Source: VAXT01 sp963774625 (GTDB taxonomy: Bacteria; Actinomycetota; Thermoleophilia; Gaiellales; Gaiellaceae). Taken from it: 64,000 nucleotides of DNA. The position numbers were made by a program, and so were the translations under genes. The DNA lies in NCBI GenBank assembly GCA_963774625.1, contig CAVZFQ010000013.1:992001-1056000 (forward strand), given 5' to 3'. This document shows positions 49,561-60,200 of this stretch, piece by piece. The notes under the pieces are model-generated. The model was not told the origin of the DNA. It saw only the letters and a program-made list of their open reading frames with translations, and searched no databases. Within the stretch, counting starts at the first letter, position 1; each line of letters opens with the position of its first letter.

Positions 49561-49839
49561 GTAGGGCAGCAGCGCCATCTCGCGGGCGCGCTTGACGGCG
49601 ACCGCGACCTGCTTCTGGTGGCGACGACAGGTCCCGGTGATCCGCCGCGAGCGGATCTTGCCCTTCTCGGAGACGTACCGGCGAAGCTGGTTGTAGTTCT
49701 TCCAGTCCACCTCGTCGACCTTGTCCTTGCAGAAGTAACAGCTCTTTCGCCGCCCGGGAGCAGCGGGCCGTTCGCGCCGCCCGCCGCTACGGCTCCCGCT
49801 CGAGCCGCCCTGCTGCCTCTCTCTGTCCTTTTGAGCCAT
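49549..49839 (-). CDS. rpsR: Ribosomal protein S18
   Basis: Protein of 96 residues. A Gly/Ser/Arg-rich N-terminal extension of about 30 residues is followed by the S18 core: CYFCKDKVDEVDWKNYNQLR, RYVSEKGKIRSRRITGTCRR and HQKQVAVAVKRAREMALLPY. The Cys residues (CYFC and GTC) suggest the zinc-binding form. ATG 49839, two bases after the ssb stop. Confidence 0.95.
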   Translation of the reverse strand: MAQKDRERQQGGSSGSRSGGRRERPAAPGRRKSCYFCKDKVDEVDWKNYNQLRRYVSEKGKIRSRRITGTCRRHQKQVAVAVKRAREMALLPYVTN

Positions 49840-49841
49840 CG

Positions 49842-50288
49842 TTAGAAGGGGATGTCGTCGTCGGCAGCTCCGCCGCCGAAGTCGGCCTTCGGCTCCGAGC
49901 CCGCGGTCGCGCCGGCGGGTACGAACTGCGGCTGGCCGCCGCCCTCGGCGTCGCCGCGCGAGCCGAGAAACTGAACGGTGTCGGCGATGATCTCCACCGC
50001 CTGGCGCTTCGTCCCGTCCTGCGCCTCCCACTCGCGCCAGTCGAGTCGACCGTCGACCGCGATCGGGCGGCCCTTCGAGAGGTACTGCGCGCAGCTCTCG
50101 CCCTGGTTGCCCCAGACGGTAACGTCGAAGTAGTTGGGCTTGTCGCCCCACTCGCCGGTCTGCCCATCCTTCTGGCGCGTGTTGACGGCCAGGCGGATCT
50201 TGCAGACAGCGGTCCCGCTCGGCGTGTGGCGCAGCTCGGGATCCTTGGTCAGGTTGCCGACGAGGACAACGCGATTGATGTTCGCCAT
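49842..50288 (-). CDS. ssb: Single-stranded DNA-binding protein
   Basis: Protein of 148 residues. The OB fold is seen in NRVVLVGNLTKDPELRHTPS, YFDVTVWGNQGESCAQYLSK and RLDWREWEAQDGTKRQAVEI. A Gly/Pro-rich linker leads to the acidic tip DDDIPF that recruits partner proteins. ATG 50288 has AAGGGAG upstream. It is part of rpsF-ssb-rpsR-rplI. Confidence 0.95.
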   Translation of the reverse strand: MANINRVVLVGNLTKDPELRHTPSGTAVCKIRLAVNTRQKDGQTGEWGDKPNYFDVTVWGNQGESCAQYLSKGRPIAVDGRLDWREWEAQDGTKRQAVEIIADTVQFLGSRGDAEGGGQPQFVPAGATAGSEPKADFGGGAADDDIPF

Positions 50289-50292
50289 GGTG

Positions 50293-50691
50293 TTACTCCC
50301 TTTCCTCTGTTTCGATCGCCGGAGCAGCGTACTCCGGCTCGCGGTCGGTATCGGTCGGCGGCATCTCGCGCGGCGGGGCCGAGGTCGCCGTCGTCGTGCG
50401 CCCGGGCTTCGGGCGGCGGACGGCCAGGTGGCGCATGACGCCGTCGGTGATCTTGAGGATGCGCGAGACCTCGTCGAGCGCATCGGGCTCTGCCGCGAAC
50501 GTCAGCAGGTGGTACGCGCCGTCCGGCTTGTGGTCGATCTCGTAGGCGAGCTTGCGCCGCCCCCAGACCTCGTGCTTCTCGAAGCGCCCGCCGCCGCGTT
50601 CGAGGAGCTCGCGCGTGCGCGTCACGATTTCTTGCTGGCGCTCGTCCGGGGTCTCCGGATCCAGCATGAGCAGAATCTCGTAGTCGATCAT
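50293..50691 (-). CDS. rpsF: Ribosomal protein S6
   Basis: Protein of 132 residues. The core (residues 1-95) begins MIDYEILLMLDPETPDERQQ, with VWGRRKLAYEIDHKPDGAYH typical of S6. The C-terminal 35 residues are a Pro/Thr/Glu-rich tail. ATG 50691 is preceded by a purine-rich site (GGGAGG further upstream). First gene of the ribosomal/ssb operon. Confidence 0.94.
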   Translation of the reverse strand: MIDYEILLMLDPETPDERQQEIVTRTRELLERGGGRFEKHEVWGRRKLAYEIDHKPDGAYHLLTFAAEPDALDEVSRILKITDGVMRHLAVRRPKPGRTTTATSAPPREMPPTDTDREPEYAAPAIETEERE

Positions 50692-50790
50692 GTTCCCTCG
50701 TGCCTCCCTTCGGTCTGGAGCGGCCTCACCGGGATGCGGCCGCCCGGGGAACGGGACGGCGGCTGGCGAGGCAGGTGGCGCGGGACACGA

Positions 50791-50796
50791 TAGCAT
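50791..50796 (+). promoter_or_regulatory. TAGCAT -10 box
   Basis: TAGCAT, seven bases before ATG 50804, in the leaderless arrangement. Confidence 0.45.
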
Positions 50797-50803
50797 CGCC
50801 GCC

Positions 50804-51103
50804 ATGAGAGGCCGCCTCGCGCTCGTGCTCGGTGGCGCTGCGGTCGCAGGAGCGACTCTCCTCCGACGGGTCCGCGGCAAACCGGCCCCGTCGCCGACAG
50901 TGGCCGACGAGCATGCGGACGAGCTGCGCGCCAAGCTCGCCGAGTCCCGCGCCGTCGTGGATGACCGGGAGGAGTTCGAGTCGGCCGAGACGCCGGTCGA
51001 CCTCGCCGAAGACGTGGCGCCGGACCTCGGGGATCGACGCCGGGCCGTGCACGACCGCGGCCGGCACGTCGCCGAGGAAATGCGTCGAGGCGCCTCCGAC
51101 TAA
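50804..51103 (+). CDS. Small hypothetical membrane-associated protein
   Basis: Protein of 99 residues. The N-terminus MRGRLALVLGGAAVAGATLL is a short hydrophobic anchor with positive flank, followed by a charged helical region (DEHADELRAKLAESRAVVDD and an acidic patch). Function is unknown. It is divergent from rpsF, and a leaderless-type box supports the start. Confidence 0.6.
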   Translation: MRGRLALVLGGAAVAGATLLRRVRGKPAPSPTVADEHADELRAKLAESRAVVDDREEFESAETPVDLAEDVAPDLGDRRRAVHDRGRHVAEEMRRGASD

Positions 51104-51140
51104 CGCTCGTCGCCGCCCGTCGGCGTGCCCCTTCGGGCTC

Positions 51141-51205
51141 AGAGAATTTCGGCCTGTCTCCCTTAATTTGGCCGAGCCTATTCAAAAGTAAGAAAGAGTG
51201 GCACT
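51141..51205 (+). promoter_or_regulatory. Conserved 5' element, copy 1 of the twin loci
   Basis: Sequence AGAGAAT, then 30 bases, then CTATTCAAAA, then 18 bases, then ATG. Copy 2 (56474-56538) has exactly the same spacing. Within the 30 bases TCGGCC (51149-51154) pairs with GGCCGA (51170-51175). Copy 2 keeps the pairing with a compensatory G-C to A-T change. It is a candidate operator or structured leader shared by both loci. Confidence 0.6.
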
Positions 51206-51213
51206 ATGTCCGC

Positions 51214-51867
51214 GTGGCGACGGTGCGTTTGCGGCGCACAGCAGGACCGTCCACTGCGGTCACGCTCGGGCTCCTAGGGGCAGCCAGCTTTTGCCTGTTC
51301 GTTTCGGCATCCGCGCTCGCGGCGCCGAAGCCCGATCCGCTGCCCGTGCCGAAGCCGCAACCCAAGGCACCACCGCCACCGCCGGCTCGAGAGCCCGCGC
51401 CGCCGCCGCCACCGACGTTTGAGCCTCCGCCTCCTCCGGCAGCCGTTTCTCCGCAGCCGAGTGCGGCTGAGATCGCGAGCGCGCAACGCAGGGACGCCGA
51501 GGTCGCAGCGGCTCGCCGACGGGCGGCCGAGCGCCGCGCCGACGCGGCTCGCGCACGAGCTCGCCCCCTCGAGATCCTGCCGCCGAGTGCCGCCGAGGAA
51601 ACGCTCGCTCCGGCGAGCGGCCCGGCCATCGCCGTCGTGCCGGCGCCTGCGAGCCCCGAATCGGGGGGCTCGGTTCTCACCGTCTTGCTCGTAGGCCTCG
51701 CGGCCCTCGCGCTCGTTCTACTCGTCATGGCGCTGGTCCCCGCCCACATGGTGCCCTGGTACTGGGCCGAGGACTTGCTCGTCCGCCGCCGGCAGCAGTT
51801 CGCAATCAGCGGAGTGATGACCCTGGTGTCGGGAATCTTCTTCGCCTTCATCTTCCTCAGCGGCTAA
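51214..51867 (+). CDS. Proline-rich membrane protein, copy 1 of the twin loci
   Basis: Protein of 217 residues. Signal/anchor STAVTLGLLGAASFCLFVSA is followed by a Pro-rich region (about 38-82), then a basic, Ala/Arg-rich helical stretch. Two C-terminal membrane segments end the protein: VLTVLLVGLAALALVLLVMA, then QFAISGVMTLVSGIFFAFIF. The start GTG 51214 keeps the frame, but the ATG conserved with copy 2 is at 51206, out of frame by one base. An indel there is likely. It is followed after seven bases by the Calx-beta gene. The family is not recognised. Confidence 0.72.
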   Translation: MATVRLRRTAGPSTAVTLGLLGAASFCLFVSASALAAPKPDPLPVPKPQPKAPPPPPAREPAPPPPPTFEPPPPPAAVSPQPSAAEIASAQRRDAEVAAARRRAAERRADAARARARPLEILPPSAAEETLAPASGPAIAVVPAPASPESGGSVLTVLLVGLAALALVLLVMALVPAHMVPWYWAEDLLVRRRQQFAISGVMTLVSGIFFAFIFLSG

Positions 51868-51874
51868 CGGATCA

Positions 51875-54800
51875 ATGCTGCGGCGCTCACTCCTACCCGT
51901 CCTCGTCATCATCGTCATCGCCGCCTCGCCGGCAGCGGCCACTTCACAGGCGGAACCGCTGTCGAACCTCGCGATCGACGACGTCACGGTCGCCGCGGGC
52001 GACTGGACTACCACCGACGACGATGGGGGGCCGACTCTTTCGATCAACGACGTCACTCAAGCCGAAGGCGACTCGGGCAGCTCGAACGCGACCTTCACGG
52101 TCACTCTGAGCGAGGCCAGCCTCCTGCCGGTGACTGTCAACTACGCGAGCAGCAACGGCACGGCAATTTCCCCGGACGACTACACGGCCACAGGCGGCAA
52201 TCTGCTCTTCCTTCCCCTCGAGACCTCCAAGACGGTGGACGTTGCGCTTATAGGTGACGCGCGTGATGAGATAGACGAGACCTTCACGGTCGTCCTCTCG
52301 GACTCGATCGGAGCGCCGCTCGACGACGACGTCGGACTGGGGACGATCACTGACGACGATCCCGAGCCTTCCATCTCGGTCGACGACGTGACCGTCACCG
52401 AGGGCAACTCGGGCACGGTCCTCGCCAGCTTCGACGTCACGCTGGCACCGGTCTCCGGCCGTGAAGTCACCGTCCAGTACGCGACGGCCAATGGCACCGC
52501 GACGGCGCCGGCCGACTATGCCGCGACCAGCGGCGGGCTCACGTTCGCCGCCGGCGAGACGACGAAGCAGGTGACCGTGCCCGTGCAGGGCGACATCCTG
52601 GACGAGAGCAACGAGAGCTTCACGGTCGGGCTCTCGAACGCGGTGAACGCAACGGTCGCGGACGGGCAAGGCGTCGGCACGATCACTGACGACGACGGGT
52701 TCCCGTCTCTCTCCATCGACGACGTGACGGTCACGGAGGGCAACGGAAGCTCGGTGGACGCGGTTTTCAACGTCACGCTCAGCTCGGCCAGCCTGCAGCC
52801 CATCAGCGTCGACTTCGCGACGGCCGACGGAAGCGCGATCGCAGGAGCCGACTACAGCTCGACGAGCGGTACGGTCAACTTTCCTTCCGGGCAGACGTCA
52901 CGGACGATCACCGTCCCGGTGGCGGCGGATCTCCTCGACGAGATCGACGAAAGCTTCACCGTCCGGCTCAGCGACCCGACGAACGCGTCGATCACCGACG
53001 ACTTGGGTCTCGGAACGATCGCCGACAACGATCCGTTGCCGTCCTTGGCGGTCAACGACATCACAGTCGTCGAAGGCAATACGGGTACCACCGCGGCCGT
53101 CTTCACCGTCACGCTGAGCGCGCCAAGCGGCCGAAACGCCTCAGTCAGCTTCGCGACCCAGAACGGATCGGCAACGGCGCCGGCTGACTACGTCAGCGCA
53201 ACCGGAACACTCAACTTCGCCGCCGGGCGAGACCACGAAACAGGTGACCGTGCTCGTCAACGGTGACGTTCTCGACGAGACGAACGAGACGTACACGCTG
53301 AGCCTCTCGAACGCCACGAACGCGACGATTCTCGACGGGAGCGGGACGGGCACGATCAACGACGACGATGGGATGCCCTCGCTCGGCATCAACGATGTCT
53401 CGGTGATCGAGGGCGACAACGGGACGACGATGGCACGCTTCACAGTCAGCCTGAGCGCGCCGAGCGGCCAAAGCGTGAGCGTCCAGTACGCGACCGCGAA
53501 CGGCACGGCGATCGCCCCGGCCGACTATCAAGCCCGCACCGGCACGGCGACGTTCGCACCAGGCGTCCTGACGAGCGAGATCTCGATCCACGTCGCGACC
53601 GAAACGCTCCCCGAGGTCAACGAGATCTATTTCGTCAACCTCTCGAACGCGACGAACGCAACGATCGCGGACGCACAGGGCGTCGGCACGATCATCGACG
53701 ACGACGGGCTGCCGACGCTCGCGATCGACGACGTCACCGTGCTCGAGGGCAGCTCGGGTACGGCCAGCGCGATCTTCACTGTCTCGCTGTCGCGGGTGAG
53801 CGGCCAGACCGTCAGCGTCGGCTACGCGACCGCGGATGGCAGCGCGACCGCTGGAGCCGATTACACGACCACGGGCGGGAATCTGCTCTTCGACCCAGGG
53901 CAGGTCTCGCGCACGCTCACGGTCCCCGTCACGAGTGACACCCTCGACGAGGTCGACGAGATGTTCTTGGTCAACCTCGCCAACCCGGTCAACGCTGCCA
54001 TCGCGGATGGCCAGGGCATCGGCACCATCACCGACGACGACGGGGTCACGTCGGTTTCCGTCAACGACGTCACGGTCACCGAGGGCAGCGGGAGCGGCGT
54101 CAACGCGAACTTCACGCTTAGCCTGAGCGCGCCGAGCGGCCAAACCGTGAGCGTCCAGTACGCGACCGCGAACGGCACGGCAACCGCCCCGGCCGACTAC
54201 ACAGCGCTGCCCTTGACGACGATCACGTTCTCGCCGGGTCAGGTGACGCGAACGGTCACGGTGACGGTTGCCGGCGACCTGCTCGACGAGATCGATGAGT
54301 CCTTCACGCTGAACCTGTCGAACGCGGTCAACGCGACGATCTCCGATCCGCTCGGCCTCGGGACGATCGCGGACAACGACCAGCCGCCGACGCTCTCGGT
54401 CAACGACGTGGCCGTCACGGAGGGCAATACCGGCACAGTGGCCGCGAACTTTGCGGTCACGCTGAACACGGCGAGCGGGCGGCCCGTCACGGTCGACTTC
54501 ACGACGGCGAACAACACAGCGACCGCGCCTGCCGACTTCACAGCCGCGGGTGGCAGTCTCAACTTCGCCGCGGGACAGGTCACGAAGCAGGTCACCGTGC
54601 TGGTCAACGGCGATGCCCTCGACGAGGTCAACGAGACCTACTTCCTCAACCTCGCGAACGCGTCGAATGCGACGATCACCGACGGTAGCGGCCTCGGAAC
54701 CATCACGGACGACGATCCGGCCCCGACGCTCTCGATCGGCAACCGGACGGTCACCGAAGGCGACTCGGGCACGGTCGACGCGACCTTCACGGTCACTCTC

Positions 54801-56453
54801 AGCGCGGTCAGCGGGCGAACAGTCACCGTCGACTATGCGACCGCGAACGGGTCTGCGACTGCACCGGCCGACTACACGGCCGTGGCCCAGACGACCCTGA
54901 CGTTCAACCCCGGCCAGACGACGCGCACCATTACGGTGTCGGTCAACGGGGACGTGCTCGACGAGCCCAACGAGACGTTCGACGTCAACCTCTCGAGCGC
55001 GGTCGGCGCGACGATCGCCGACGGGACCGGCGTCGGCACGATCACCGACGACGACCCGCAGCCTGAGCTCAGCATCAACGACGTCACGGTCACCGAGACC
55101 AACACCGGCACTACGACCGCAACCTTCACCGTCAGCCTGAGCTCGCCGAGCGGCCGAACCGTGAGCGTCCAGTTCGCCACCGCGAACGGCACGGCGGTTG
55201 CGCCGTCCGACTACTTGGCCGCCACCGGCACGGTTACGTTCACCCCAGGCCAGGCGACGAGGACGATCGCGATCCAGGTCGCCGGCGACACGACCGACGA
55301 GATCGCCGAGAACTATTTCGTCAACCTTTCGAACGCGACGAACGCGACGATTGCGGACGCACAGGGAGTCGGCACGATCATCGACAACGACGGTGTCCAG
55401 GAACTGTTCGTCGACGACGTCACGGTCACCGAAGGCCAGAGCGGGACGGTGAACGCAAACTTCACGGTCTCGCTGTCAGCGGCTAGCGGGCAATTGGTGA
55501 GCGTCGGTTGGGCGACGGCTGACGGCACCGCGACGGCGCCGGCTGACTACACGGCGGGCGGCGGCAACGTCGTCTTCAACCCCGGCCAGACGACGCGCAC
55601 CGTAACGGTGTCGGTCAAGGGGGACCTGCTCGACGAGAACGACGAAATGTTCAGCGTGCAGCTGTCCGAACCGACGAATGCGACGATCGCCGACGGCACC
55701 GGTATCGGCACGATCACCGACGACGACGCGCTGCCGGGCCTCTCCGTCAACGACGTCACGGTCACGGAGGGCGACGCCGGCACGGTAGCTGCGGCCTTCA
55801 CCGTCAGCCTCAATGTTCCGAGCGGGCGCGACGTGACCGTCGCCTATGCGGCGGTCGACGGGTCGGCGACGGCCGGTAGTGACTACGTGGCGGCAAATGG
55901 TGGACTGGCCTTCGCGGCCGGCGAGACAGCCAAGGCGGTCACGGTCACAGTGACTGGCGACTCGCTCGACGAGGTGAACGAGACCTACTTCCTGACCCTC
56001 TCGGGCCCCGAGAACGCGGCGCTCACCGACGACCAGGGCCTTGGCACGATCACGGACGACGACCTTGCTCCAGCCCCGCCGCCGCCACCGCCACCGCCAC
56101 CGCCACCGCCACCGCCGCCGCCAGCACCCCCGGCACGGCGCCCTGCGGCGGCGCGGCTCTCGGCGCTGTTCTCGCCGGTCGGCGGAGCGCGACTGACCGC
56201 ACCTCCGCTGCTCCGCTGGCGAAAAGTGCCGAAGGCGCACCACTTCAACGTCCAGGTCTACCGGAACGGCCGCAAGATCCTGAGTAGGTGGCCGACCAGG
56301 CCGCGGTTCCAACTCCGCCGGAGTTGGAAGGAGCACGGCCGCACGTACAAGCTCCGCGTCGGCACCTACACGTGGTTCGTCTGGCCGGCCTACACCAAGA
56401 CGCGCTACGGCCGCATGCTGGGCAAGAGCAGTTTCCGGATCGTCGGTCGCTAG
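51875..56453 (+). pseudogene. Giant secreted Calx-beta repeat protein, copy 1, with one frameshift
   Basis: About 1525 residues after repair. Signal MLRRSLLPVLVIIVIAASPA is followed by 12 full Calx-beta domains of about 112 residues and one leading fragment. Each reads like NDVTVTEGNSGT, then a beta strand, ATANGTATAPADY, GDLLDEIDETF and GLGTITDDD. The acidic linkers fit calcium binding. At about 53230 an extra G (GCCGGGCGAG for GCCGGCGAG) splits the frame inside the fifth domain. After domain 12 come a run of prolines and a 100-residue FN3-like end (LLRWRKVPKAHHFNVQVYRN). It is probably a surface adhesin or matrix protein. Confidence 0.82.
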
Positions 56454-56473
56454 ACCGAGCGGCCAGGGCTGGT

Positions 56474-56538
56474 AGAGAATCTCAGCCCGCTTGTCTTTAC
56501 TTACCTGAGGCTATTCAAAACTCAAAAAGAGTGTCACT
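56474..56538 (+). promoter_or_regulatory. Conserved 5' element, copy 2 of the twin loci
   Basis: AGAGAAT at 56474-56480, 30 bases, CTATTCAAAA at 56511-56520, 18 bases, then ATG 56539. CTCAG (56481-56485) pairs with CTGAG (56505-56509). The fourth paired position is A-T here and G-C in copy 1. Confidence 0.6.
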
Positions 56539-57255
56539 ATGTGTGCGTGGGGGAAGGTGCGTTTGCGGCGCACAGCTAGACCGTCCACTGCGGTCACGCT
56601 CGGGCTCTTAGGGGCAGCCAGCTTTTGCCTGCTCGTTTCGGCCCCGGCGCTTGCGGCGCCAAAGCCAGATCCGCTGCCGGTCCCGAAACCGCAGCCCAAG
56701 GCTCCGCCGCCGCCACCGGCTCGACAGCCTGCGCCGCCGCCACCACCGACCTTCCGTCCTCCGCCTCCTCCGGCGGATGTCGCTCCGCCTCCTCCGGCGG
56801 TCAGCGCTCCGCAGCCGAGCGCGGCCGAGCGTGCAGCGGCCCTCGCAGCGCAACGCCGCGCCGCCAAGCTCGAGGCCGCCCGCCGCCAGGCGGCCAAGCT
56901 CGCGGCCAAGCGTCGCGCCGCCGCGGCCCGCGCCAAGTCCCGGCCGATTCAGATCCTGCCGCCGCCGAGCGGAGCCGCCGAGGAGTTGCCCGCTCCGATA
57001 AGCGTCTCCGAGATCAGCCTGGTGCCGGCAACGGCGAACGCCGAATCGCGGAGCGCGGCCGTCCCGATCGTCCTCGTCGGCCTCGGGGCCCTCGCGATCG
57101 CGCTGCTCGCCATGGCTCTGATCCCCGCCCACCTGGCGCCGTGGTACTGGGTCGAGAACCTGCTCGCCGGCCGCCGGCAGCAGTTTGCAATCAGCGGGGT
57201 GATGTCCCTGGTGGCCGCAGGGATCTTCTTCGCCTTCATCTTCTTAAGCGGATAA
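56539..57255 (+). CDS. Proline-rich membrane protein, copy 2 of the twin loci
   Basis: Protein of 238 residues, homologous end to end with 51214-51867. The first 85 or so coding bases are nearly identical. Signal STAVTLGLLGAASFCLLVSA, a longer Pro-rich region (four PPPP-type blocks, about 45-95), and an Ala/Arg/Lys helical stretch follow. Two C-terminal membrane segments end IFFAFIFLSG. ATG 56539 is in frame. The Calx-beta gene follows after seven bases with the same junction sequence as in copy 1. Function is unknown; anchoring or export of the repeat protein is my inference. Confidence 0.75.
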   Translation: MCAWGKVRLRRTARPSTAVTLGLLGAASFCLLVSAPALAAPKPDPLPVPKPQPKAPPPPPARQPAPPPPPTFRPPPPPADVAPPPPAVSAPQPSAAERAAALAAQRRAAKLEAARRQAAKLAAKRRAAAARAKSRPIQILPPPSGAAEELPAPISVSEISLVPATANAESRSAAVPIVLVGLGALAIALLAMALIPAHLAPWYWVENLLAGRRQQFAISGVMSLVAAGIFFAFIFLSG

Positions 57256-57262
57256 CGGATCA

Positions 57263-60200
57263 GTGCTGCGGCGCTCACTCATACCTGTGCTCATCGCCAT
57301 CTTCGTGGCCGCCCTGGTCTCGGCTGCGTCGCGTGCCGAGCCACTGTCGAACCTCTCGATTTCCGACGCCGTGGTCACCGAGGGCGGGTCGCCCGACGCC
57401 ACGTTCACGGTCACGCTGGACGTGCCGAGCGGCGTGGACGTCACCTTCGACTACGCGACGAGTGACTTCACCGCGAGCGCCGGCGACGACTACACCGACA
57501 CCAGCGGCCAGCTGATCATCCCGGCCGGGGAGACCGAAGCGTCGATCTCGGTCCCGATCCTCGACGACTCGCTCGACGAGTTGGCGGAGACCTTCACGGT
57601 CACGCTGTCGGGCGCAGTCGGCGGCGGGGTCGACGACGCCGAGGGCCAGGGCACGATCACGGACGACGATGCGGCCCCGTCGCTCTCGATCAACGACTTC
57701 ACCCAGCTCGAGAGCGTCCCGAATGCGACCTTGACCGTCAGCCTGAGCGCGGCCAGCGGCCAGACCGTGACCGTCAACTACGCGACCGTCGACGGCTCGG
57801 CGATTGCGCCCGGCGACTACATCGCTAACACCGGCCTGCTCACGTTTACGCCGGGCCAGACGTCGAAGACCGTCGACGTCGCCGTTATAGGTGACGCGCG
57901 TGACGAGATAGACGAGAACTTCACGGTCGGCCTCTCAGTCGCCGCCAACGCCACAATTGCCGACGACCTGGGCCTCGGCACGATCACGGACGACGATCCC
58001 GAGCCTTCACTCTCGATCGACGACGTCACGTTCACCGAGGGCGACTCCGGCACGACGAGCGCCACCTTCACGGCCACGCTCTCCACGGCCAGCGGCCGCC
58101 TGGTGTCGGCCAGCTACGCGACCGCCAACGACTCGGCGGTAGCCCCGGGCGACTTCGCCGCGGCCACGGGCACGTTGAACTTCGCCGCCGGCGTGACGAC
58201 ACAGACGATCACCGTGCTCGTCAACGGCGACCTGCTCGACGAGGCGAACGAGACCTTCCTCCTCGACCTGAGCTCGCCCTCGAACGCGACGCTCGGGGAC
58301 GGCCAGGGCATCGGCATGATCACCGACGACGATCCGGAGCCGTCGCTGTCGGTCAACGACGTGACCGTCCCGGAGGCCAACGACGCCACGTTCACGGTGA
58401 CCCTCTCGGCGGCAAGCGGCCGCACCGTCACGGTCGACTATGCGACGGCGGACGGTACGGCTACCTGGCAAGAGCACACGTTGGAGGAGACGGACTACGG
58501 ACAGGTGAGCGGAACGCTCACCTTCTTCGCGGGGCAGACCTCGAAGACCGTCACGGTCGACGTCCACGACGGCAACCACCACGAGCTTGCCGAGACGTTC
58601 TTCCTGAACCTGACGAATGCCTCGGGTGCCTCGATCTCCGACGCGCAGGGCGTCGCCACGATCATCGACAACGACCCAGCCCCGGAAGTCACGATCGACG
58701 ACGTCGTGCTGAACGAGGCGGACGGCGAGCTGAGCTTCACTCTTTTGAAGAGCGCCCAGACCGGCGCACCCGCGACCGTCGACTACACGACCACGAGTGG
58801 ATCCGCGACCTCGCCCGCCGACTTCACGGCAGTGAGCGGAACGGTCGCCTTCGGCGGGCCCGACGCAGTCGCGCACGTCGTGGTGCCGATCGCCGACGAC
58901 GCTCTCGACGAGGGCAACGAGACGTTCACGATCACCCTTTCGAATCCCCAGGGCCTGACGATCGTCGACGGGCTCGGCGTCGGCACGATCACGGACGACG
59001 ATTCGGAACCGTCACTGTCCGTGAACAACGTCACGGTGACGGAGGGGAACAGCGGAACGGTCGCAGCCACCTTCATCGTCTCGCTCTCACCGGTCAGCGG
59101 CCAGACCGTCACCGTCGACTACGCGACGGCGAACGACAGCGCGTCGAGCGGCCTCGACTACCAGGCTGCTGCCGGCACGCTCAACTTTGCCGCCGGCGTG
59201 ACGACGCAAACCGTCACCGTCCTCGTCAACGGGGACACGGTCGACGAGAACGACGAGAACTTCTTCCTCAACCTGTCCAACGCTTTGAACGCGTCGATCG
59301 CCGACGCGCAAGGACTCGGGACGATCACTGACGACGATCCGCTGCCTTCGGTGGCGATCGGCGACGTGACCGTGACCGAGGGGGACACGGGCACGGTCAC
59401 CGCTAGCTTCAGCGTCACGCTGGCACCGGCCTCTGGCCGTCAAGTCAGCGTCTCGTACGCAACGGCCGATGGCACCGCGACGGCGCCAGCGGACTACTCA
59501 GCGACCAGCGGCGGGCTCACGTTCGCCGCCGGTGAGACGACGAAGCAGGTGACCGTGCCTGTGCACAACGACGTGCTCGACGAGATCGACGAGAGCTTCA
59601 CCGTCGGGCTCACGAGCCCGGTGGACGCGACGATCTCGGACGACCTCGGTCTCGGCACGATCCTCGACAACGACCCGCTGCCTGCGCTCTCCATCAACGA
59701 CGTAACCGTGACGGAGGGCGACGGCGCCAGCGTCAACGCGAACTTCACGGTCAGCCTCGGCGCGCCGAGTGGGCGCCTGGTGACCGTCGACTTTGCGACA
59801 GCCAACAGCAGCGCGACAGCGCCCGCTGACTACCAGCCGGGCAACGGCACCGTGTCCTTTGCGGCGGGTGAGATCGCCCAGCAGGTGAGCATCCAGGTCA
59901 ACGGCGACCTCCTCGACGAGATCGACGAGAGCTTCCTCGTCAACCTCACCAACGCTCCGAACGCGGTCATCATCGACCCGCAGGGCATCGCGACGATCAC
60001 CGACAACGACCCGCTTCCCGAGCTCGCGGTCAACGACGTGACGGTGACCGAGGGCGATGCCGGCGCGGTCAACGCCAACTTCACGATCAGCTTGAACGCG
60101 CCGAGCGGGCGCCCGGTCTCCGTCGACTACGTGACTGGCAACGGGACGGCGACTGCGCCTGCCGACTACACGGCAGCCGCCGGAACGGTCAATCTCGCCG

